NCBI GenBank assembly: GCA_946186725.1
Contig: CAMHOI010000049.1
Location: 1-7,112 of the forward strand
DNA: 7,112 nt
Direction of reading: 5' to 3'
Source: an uncultured Clostridia bacterium
Lineage (GTDB): Bacteria > Bacillota > Clostridia > Oscillospirales > Acutalibacteraceae
Program-made: the position numbers and the translations under genes
Notes under the pieces: model-generated
The model's input: the letters and a program-made list of their open reading frames with translations, nothing else
Told to the model about the DNA's origin: nothing
Databases searched by the model: none
Shown: positions 1-4,640 of the stretch, piece after piece
How the letters are laid out: each line of letters begins with the position of its first letter
Numbering within the stretch: position 1 is the stretch's first letter

Positions 1-96
1 GTCCAGTCCGGCAAATATACGCTTGTCGCCCTCCCCCTGCGCATCGACGGGGTGGAGGCGGCGCCCTGCCGCGCCGTCCTTCTCCGGCAGAACTGA
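1..96 (+). CDS. C-terminal fragment of a probable cyclase/kynurenine formamidase-family protein
   Basis: Reading frame 1 is open from the window edge to a TGA at 94-96 and encodes the last 31 residues of a protein that begins outside the window. The tail contains the string LVALPLRIDGVEAAPCRAVL. In the cyclase family (PF04199, metal-dependent hydrolases related to bacterial kynurenine formamidase KynB) the C-terminus typically has the form 'ALPL+(hydrophobic)xGxx(A/G)xPxRAVL', and this match is the only basis for the call. Such enzymes hydrolyse amide or ester bonds using a metal site that would lie upstream, out of view, so activity cannot be judged. The gene ends 33 bases before lepA in the same direction, so the two could be co-transcribed. 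The coding nature of the fragment is well supported by codon use; the family name is an inference from a short tail. Confidence 0.55.
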   Translation, partial: VQSGKYTLVALPLRIDGVEAAPCRAVLLRQN

Positions 97-118
97 TCCC
101 GTTAAAATCCACCCCAAC

Positions 119-124
119 GAGGTG
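119..124 (+). promoter_or_regulatory. Ribosome binding site of lepA
   Basis: GAGGTG lies five bases before the ATG at 130 (seven bases when measured from the AGG core). It supports this ATG as the lepA start, which also gives the normal short N-terminus ahead of the P-loop. Confidence 0.75.
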
Positions 125-129
125 CTTAC

Positions 130-1938
130 ATGGCTTTCTCCCCCGATCACATCCGCAACTTCTGCATCATCGCCCACATCGACCACGGCAAGTCCACCCT
201 CGCCGACCGGATGCTGGAGCTGACCCGCTCCGTCTCCGACCGCGAGATGGAGGATCAGCTGCTGGACAGCATGGATCTCGAGCGGGAGCGCGGCATCACC
301 ATCAAGGCCCACGCCGTCACCCTCGAATACCGCGCCGAAAACGGCGAAACCTACGAGCTCAACCTCATCGACACCCCCGGCCACGTCGACTTCAACTACG
401 AGGTCTCCCGCGCCCTGGCCGCCTGCGAGGGAGCGGTGCTGGTCGTCGACGCCTCCCAGGGCATTGAGGCGCAGACCCTGGCCAACACCTACCTCGCCGT
501 CGACCACGACCTGGAGATCCTCCCCGTCATCAACAAGATCGACCTGCCCGCCGCCGACCCCGACCGGGTGGAAAAGGACATCGAGGACATCGTCGGCATC
601 TCCGCCGAGGGGGCGCCCCGCATCTCCGCCAAGACGGGGCAGAACGTGGCGGCCGTCCTGGAGGGGATCGTCGCGCGCATCCCCGCCCCGACCGACGACC
701 GCGAGGGGCCGCTGCAGGCGCTGGTGTTCGACTCCTACTACGACCCCTACAAGGGCGTCATCGTCTACTTCCGGGTCAAAAGCGGGGTCATCCGCACCGG
801 CATGCGCATCCGCATGATGGCCACCGGCGCCGAGTTCGATCTCGTCGAGGTCGGGCGGAAGAAGGCCACCTCCATGGCCCCGTGCGACGCCCTCTACGCC
901 GGCGAGGTGGGCTACTTCGCCGCCTCCATCAAGAACGTCGCGGACGCCCGCGTGGGCGACACCGTCACCGCCGCCGATGCGCCCGCGCCCGCCCCTCTGC
1001 CCGGCTACCGCAAGGTCAACCCCGTTGTCTTCTGCGGCATCTATCCCGCCGACGGCGCCCATTATACCGACCTGCGGGAGGCGCTGGAGAAGCTCCAGCT
1101 CAACGACGCCTCCCTCCTCTTCGAGCCCGAGACCAGCGTGGCGCTCGGATTCGGCTTCCGCTGCGGCTTTCTGGGTCTGCTCCACATGGAGATCATCCAG
1201 GAGCGGCTGGAGCGGGAATACGACCTCGATCTCATCACCACGGCGCCCAGCGTCGTCTACCGCCTGACCCTGACGGGGGGCGAAACGGTCGAGATCGACA
1301 ACCCCACCAACTACCCCGACCCCTCCCGCATCCTTTCGGCCGAGGAGCCGGTGTGCAACGTTCACATCTACTCCCCCAGCGAGTTCGTGGGCGCCATCAT
1401 GGACCTCTGCCAGGAGCGGCGGGGCGTCTTCAAGGATATGCAGTACGTCGGCACCGAGCGGGTGGACATCCACTATATCCTTCCGCTCAATGAGATCGTC
1501 TACGACTTCTTCGACGCCCTCAAGTCCCGCACGCGGGGCTACGCCTCCTACGACTACGAGCTGCAGGGGTATCAGAAGTCCGATCTGGTCAAGCTGGACG
1601 TCCTGCTCAACGGCGAGATCGTGGACGCCCTCTCCTTCATCGTCCACGCCGACAACGCCTACGCCCGCGCCCGCCGCATCGCCGAAAAGCTGAAGGATCA
1701 CATCCCGCGCCAGCTCTTCGAGGTGCCCGTCCAGGTGGCCGTCGGGGGCAAGATCATCGCCCGCGAAACCGTCAAGGCCATGCGCAAGGACGTGCTTGCC
1801 AAGTGCTACGGCGGCGACATCACCCGGAAGAAAAAGCTGCTGGAAAAGCAGAAAGAGGGCAAAAAACGGATGCGCAAGCTCGGCACCGTCGAGGTGCCGC
1901 AGGAGGCCTTCATGGCCGTGCTCAAGCTGGACGAATAG
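130..1938 (+). CDS. lepA: Elongation factor 4 (LepA), ribosome-associated GTPase
   Basis: LepA is a translational GTPase that binds the ribosome. It has been described as back-translocating tRNAs and as assisting initiation or 30S biogenesis, and it is usually dispensable under optimal growth. The 602-residue product has the usual family length. GTPase motifs are all visible: P-loop AHIDHGKST (15-23), switch I RERGITI (52-58), DTPGH with the catalytic-type histidine (81-85), NKID (135-138) and SAK (166-168). The domain II beta-barrel follows, then EF-G-like domains III and V (for example GFGFRCGFLGLLHMEI). The C-terminal domain specific to LepA is present, with the signature YGGDITRKKKLLEKQKEGKK starting at residue 560 and a basic tail that contacts tRNA in known structures. 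Nothing is truncated or substituted. The ATG is chosen from the GAGGTG site upstream. The hexokinase gene follows after 17 bases, suggesting an operon. The classical Bacillota neighbours (hemW/hrcA downstream) are absent here. Confidence 0.98.
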   Translation: MAFSPDHIRNFCIIAHIDHGKSTLADRMLELTRSVSDREMEDQLLDSMDLERERGITIKAHAVTLEYRAENGETYELNLIDTPGHVDFNYEVSRALAACEGAVLVVDASQGIEAQTLANTYLAVDHDLEILPVINKIDLPAADPDRVEKDIEDIVGISAEGAPRISAKTGQNVAAVLEGIVARIPAPTDDREGPLQALVFDSYYDPYKGVIVYFRVKSGVIRTGMRIRMMATGAEFDLVEVGRKKATSMAPCDALYAGEVGYFAASIKNVADARVGDTVTAADAPAPAPLPGYRKVNPVVFCGIYPADGAHYTDLREALEKLQLNDASLLFEPETSVALGFGFRCGFLGLLHMEIIQERLEREYDLDLITTAPSVVYRLTLTGGETVEIDNPTNYPDPSRILSAEEPVCNVHIYSPSEFVGAIMDLCQERRGVFKDMQYVGTERVDIHYILPLNEIVYDFFDALKSRTRGYASYDYELQGYQKSDLVKLDVLLNGEIVDALSFIVHADNAYARARRIAEKLKDHIPRQLFEVPVQVAVGGKIIARETVKAMRKDVLAKCYGGDITRKKKLLEKQKEGKKRMRKLGTVEVPQEAFMAVLKLDE

Positions 1939-1941
1939 AAC

Positions 1942-1945
1942 GGAG
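1942..1945 (+). promoter_or_regulatory. Ribosome binding site selecting the GTG start of the hexokinase
   Basis: GGAG sits ten bases before GTG 1956, just after the lepA stop. No in-frame ATG lies near it: the next in-frame ATG is codon 14 (1995), with no comparable site ahead of it. An ATG at 1949 is in another frame. The GTG start is therefore preferred. Confidence 0.6.
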
Positions 1946-1955
1946 TGTATGACCT

Positions 1956-3248
1956 GTGAATCAAACAATCATCGACTTTCTCACCCGGCATGGGATGCAT
2001 CCCGACGCCGTGGACATGGCGGCCTGCACGCGCGCCTTCGTCGGGCAGATGGAGGCGGGCAACGCGGGCGACGTGCGGGATCTGCTCATGATCCCCACCT
2101 ACATCCGCCTGGACGGCGACCTGGAGCGGGGACGTCCCGTCATCGTCATGGATGCGGGCGGCACCAACTTCCGCGCGGCGGTCGTCACCTTCGGAGCGGA
2201 CGGGCGGCCCGTGATCTCCTCCTTCTCCAAGCGGCCCATGCCGGGCACGCAGGGAGAGCTGACCGCGGAGGAGTTCCTGGGCGCCATGGCCGACGTCCTC
2301 GCCCCCTTTGAGGGCGTGAGCGACACGGTCGGCTTCTGCTTCTCCTTTCCCACCGAGATCCTGCCCGACTGCGACGGACGGCTGATCGCCTTCAACAAGG
2401 AGGTCAAGGTGCGCGGCATGGACGGCCGCGTCCTCGGGGAAAGCATCAACGCCGCTCTGACCGCGCGGGGGCTGACGCCCAAGCGGTTCGTCATCCTCAA
2501 CGACACCGTGGCCACCATGCTCGGCGCCGTGGCCGACTTCCCCGAGCGCGATTTCGACAGCTACGTCGGCTTCATCCTCGGCACCGGCACCAACACCTGC
2601 TACGTCGAGCGGTGCGACCGGATCGGCAAGCTGCCCGGGATCCACGGGGGCACCATGGCCGTCAACATCGAGACGGGCGGCTTCACGGGCTTCCCGCGGG
2701 GCGACTTTGACCGCGCGTTTGACGCGACCACCGCCAACCGGGGCGACCACGTTTATGAAAAGATGATCTCGGGCGCCTATCTCGGTCCCCTCCTCCTGCT
2801 GACCGCCAAGGGCGCGGCCCGCGAGGGGCTCTTCACCCCCGCCGGCACAGACACGATCCTCTCCCTTTCGGAGCTTTCCATGCGGGACGTCGACCTCTTC
2901 GCCGCCGATCCCGACGGAGACGGCCTCCTCGCCGCCCTGCTGACCGACAGGGGCGACCGCGCTCTTCTCTTCGATCTGATGGACGCCGTCTTTGAGCGGG
3001 CGGCGAAGATGGTCGCGGTCAATCTCGCCGCCGTCCTCGTCGCCGCCGACAAAGGGCGCGACCCCGCCCGCCCCGTCTGCGTGTCGGCGGAGGGCACCAC
3101 CTTCTACAAATCCGTCCTCTTCCGTCCCAAGCTGGACGCCTTCGTCAAATCCTTCGTCAACGGCGAGCTCGGCCGCTATCCGGAATTCGTCCGGGCCGAG
3201 GACGCCACCCTCGTGGGCAGCGCCGTCGCCGCTCTGCTCAACCGGTGA
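1956..3248 (+). CDS. Hexokinase of the eukaryotic type (ATP-dependent sugar 6-phosphotransferase)
   Basis: The predicted role is cytosolic ATP-dependent phosphorylation of glucose or another hexose at C6, the entry step to glycolysis. The 430-residue product aligns by eye to the hexokinase family (PF00349 small and PF03727 large domain) and not to ROK or bacterial Glk. Visible motifs are: phosphate-1 loop DAGGTNFR (66-73); sugar-binding segment FSFPTE (129-134), matching the FSFPAS region of yeast hexokinase; phosphate-2 LNDTVAT with the presumed catalytic base Asp183; adenosine/phosphate loop LGTGTN (208-213); glucose-contacting NIETGGF with Glu239; and EKMISG with Glu268, equivalent to the FEKMTSG motif of yeast and animal enzymes. 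A C-terminal AEGTTF segment matches the nucleotide-binding region near the end of the family. Length fits a single 50-kDa-type unit. No regulatory second half is present, so glucose-6-phosphate inhibition of the mammalian kind cannot be assumed. It lies between lepA and an oxidoreductase gene with operon-like spacing. The family is confident; the exact sugar is not. Confidence 0.92.
   Translation: MNQTIIDFLTRHGMHPDAVDMAACTRAFVGQMEAGNAGDVRDLLMIPTYIRLDGDLERGRPVIVMDAGGTNFRAAVVTFGADGRPVISSFSKRPMPGTQGELTAEEFLGAMADVLAPFEGVSDTVGFCFSFPTEILPDCDGRLIAFNKEVKVRGMDGRVLGESINAALTARGLTPKRFVILNDTVATMLGAVADFPERDFDSYVGFILGTGTNTCYVERCDRIGKLPGIHGGTMAVNIETGGFTGFPRGDFDRAFDATTANRGDHVYEKMISGAYLGPLLLLTAKGAAREGLFTPAGTDTILSLSELSMRDVDLFAADPDGDGLLAALLTDRGDRALLFDLMDAVFERAAKMVAVNLAAVLVAADKGRDPARPVCVSAEGTTFYKSVLFRPKLDAFVKSFVNGELGRYPEFVRAEDATLVGSAVAALLNR
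3244..3248 (+). promoter_or_regulatory. Weak Shine-Dalgarno embedded in the hexokinase stop, deciding the next start
   Basis: GGTGA overlaps the hexokinase TGA stop (3246-3248) and lies five bases before ATG 3254. This favours ATG 3254 as the oxidoreductase start. The alternative is GTG 3245, which would overlap the stop by four bases (GTGA) and add three residues, but has no purine-rich site ahead of it. Either arrangement implies translational coupling. Confidence 0.5.
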
Positions 3249-3253
3249 ACGCT

Positions 3254-4480
3254 ATGAACATTCACGAAACGCTCGTCACCCCCGTGACCGACTCCTGCGA
3301 CGTCCTCGTCTGCGGGGGCGGCTTCGCGGGCGTCGCCGCCGCGCTGGCGGCCGCCCGGATGGGGAAAAAGGTCATTTTGCTTGAAAAGCAGTATCTGCTC
3401 GGCGGCCTCGGCACCGCCGGGCTGATCACCATCTTCCTGCCCGTCTGCGACGGGACGGGGCGGCAGGTCACCTTCGGGCTGACCGAGGAGCTGCTCCGCC
3501 TGAGCGTGTCGGTCTGCCACGAGAGCGAGCCGGAGGGGCCGCGCGGCTATCCCAACTGGATCGCGAGCGACGACCCCGCCCGCCGCACCGGGAAGAATCC
3601 CCGCTTTGAGGTCGGCTACAACGCCCAGATGGCCGCCATGCTGATGGAAAAGGCCCTGCTCGACGCGGGGGTGACCCTGCGCTACGGGGTCTGCGCCGTC
3701 GGCGTCGCCAAAGAGGGCGCGCGCATCGCGGCTGTCCTCGTCGAGAGCAAGCAGGGCCGCCACGCCATCGCCGCCGACCGCGTCATCGACGCCACGGGCG
3801 ACGCCGATCTGGCCGCCTTCGCGGGGCTGGAGACCGACGTCTTCTCCAAGGGCAACTCCCTGGCCGCGTGGTATTACGAGGCGGGGCAAAAGGGCTACGC
3901 TCTGAAGATGATGGGCTTCTCCGACGTGGCGGACGAGAAGCGGGACGTCTCCACCAACGTCATGCTCGATACCCTCACCCGCTACGACGGGCTGACCGAC
4001 GAGTCGGTCGCCGCCTTCGTCTGCCGGGCGCACGGGACGGTGCTGCAAAACGTCCTCGCGCGCCGCGCCGCCGGCGAGGAGGTCGTCCCCGCCACCATCC
4101 CCACCACGCCGCAGCTGCGCATGACCCGCCGCTTCCGCGGCAAAAGCACGCTGACAGACGGGCATCCGCACGAGTTCGTGCCCGATTCCGTCGGCCTGAT
4201 CGCCGACTGGCGCTTCCGCGGCCCGGTGTTCGAGGTGCCCTATTCGGCGCTCTATTCGCCCGCCTGCCCCAATCTGGCGGTGGCGGGGCGGTGCATCTCC
4301 ACGAGCGAGGAGATGTGGGACGTCACCCGCGTCATTCCCTGCTGCACCCTGACGGGACAGGCCGTCGGCACCGCCGCCGCGCTGGGCGCCGACTTTGCGG
4401 GCGCGGACGTGGCCGCCCTGCAGCGGCAGCTCGAGCGGGACGGCGTCGTCCTCCACTGCCGCGATTTGCCGGCCGTCTGA
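3254..4480 (+). CDS. FAD-dependent oxidoreductase (FAD_oxidored family)
   Basis: This is a predicted cytosolic flavoprotein of 408 residues. The N-terminus is a Rossmann dinucleotide-binding fold: the glycine-rich loop GGGFAGVAAA (21-30), then the ribose-binding acid at the end of the second strand, VILLEK with Glu44, followed by GGLGTAG (50-56). A second FAD contact is the ATGDADLA segment (180-187), and the C-terminal FAD-binding motif is NLAVAGRCIS (340-349) followed by GQAVGTAAAL. This order is typical of the FAD_oxidored family (PF12831), whose members are often annotated only as 'FAD-dependent oxidoreductase' and are common beside carbohydrate-use genes in Clostridia and Bacteroidota. 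No membrane segment, signal peptide or iron-sulfur cysteine cluster is evident; a paired cysteine at PCC near the C-terminus is within the flavin domain. The substrate is unknown. The gene almost abuts the hexokinase stop, so the two are likely co-expressed and perhaps act on related sugars, an inference from position only. Using GTG 3245 instead would lengthen it by three residues. Confidence 0.88.
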   Translation: MNIHETLVTPVTDSCDVLVCGGGFAGVAAALAAARMGKKVILLEKQYLLGGLGTAGLITIFLPVCDGTGRQVTFGLTEELLRLSVSVCHESEPEGPRGYPNWIASDDPARRTGKNPRFEVGYNAQMAAMLMEKALLDAGVTLRYGVCAVGVAKEGARIAAVLVESKQGRHAIAADRVIDATGDADLAAFAGLETDVFSKGNSLAAWYYEAGQKGYALKMMGFSDVADEKRDVSTNVMLDTLTRYDGLTDESVAAFVCRAHGTVLQNVLARRAAGEEVVPATIPTTPQLRMTRRFRGKSTLTDGHPHEFVPDSVGLIADWRFRGPVFEVPYSALYSPACPNLAVAGRCISTSEEMWDVTRVIPCCTLTGQAVGTAAALGADFAGADVAALQRQLERDGVVLHCRDLPAV

Positions 4481-4541
4481 CGCCGCCCGCGGGTTCTGTT
4501 CAGTCGTTTTCACCTTCCACATATTGAAAGGAGAATCCACC
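4481..4541 (+). other. Intergenic gap of 61 bases with no clear promoter or terminator
   Basis: This is the longest non-coding stretch in the window. It contains an eight-base palindrome CCCGCGGG (4486-4493) and a T-rich run (4506-4510), but they do not form a loop-bearing hairpin followed by a U tract, so I do not call a terminator. No sigma-A-like -35/-10 pair with proper spacing is apparent. The downstream half is AT-richer and ends in a strong ribosome binding site. Confidence 0.5.
4527..4533 (+). promoter_or_regulatory. Strong ribosome binding site of the exported protein gene
   Basis: AAAGGAG lies eight bases before ATG 4542, close to the ideal complement of the 16S 3' end and ideal spacing. 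It is the best Shine-Dalgarno in the window and fixes the start of the exported protein, which then begins with a textbook signal peptide. Confidence 0.85.
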
Positions 4542-4640
4542 ATGACCACCAACCGACGACCCGTCCGCACCCTGCTCTGTCTGGCGCTGTGCGTCGCGCT
4601 CCTGGTCCCGCTGTTCAGCGCGGGGCTGGTCGCGCGGGCC
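4542..4640 (+). other. Signal peptide of the exported protein
   Basis: Codons 1-33 give a positively charged n-region with three arginines by residue 9, a hydrophobic stretch of about 20 residues rich in Leu, Val and Ala, and a VARA/E junction fitting the small-x-small rule of type I signal peptidase. Cysteines at 13 and 17 lie inside the hydrophobic core and lack a proper lipobox, so a lipoprotein is unlikely. Confidence 0.85.

Noticed and set aside
1806..2750. A minus-strand open frame of 314 codons across the lepA/hexokinase junction
   Set aside because: It spans the ends of two well-identified + strand genes and has no recognisable domain.
4486..4510. Possible rho-independent terminator after the oxidoreductase gene
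   Set aside because: The CCCGCGGG palindrome has no loop and the T run comes 13 bases later with mixed bases between; no stable stem directly followed by a U tract can be drawn.
4500..4541. Possible promoter for the exported protein gene (TTGAAA at 4524-4529)
   Set aside because: The TTGAAA overlaps the ribosome binding site and has no -10 element at proper distance before the start codon; no other -35/-10 pair is convincing.
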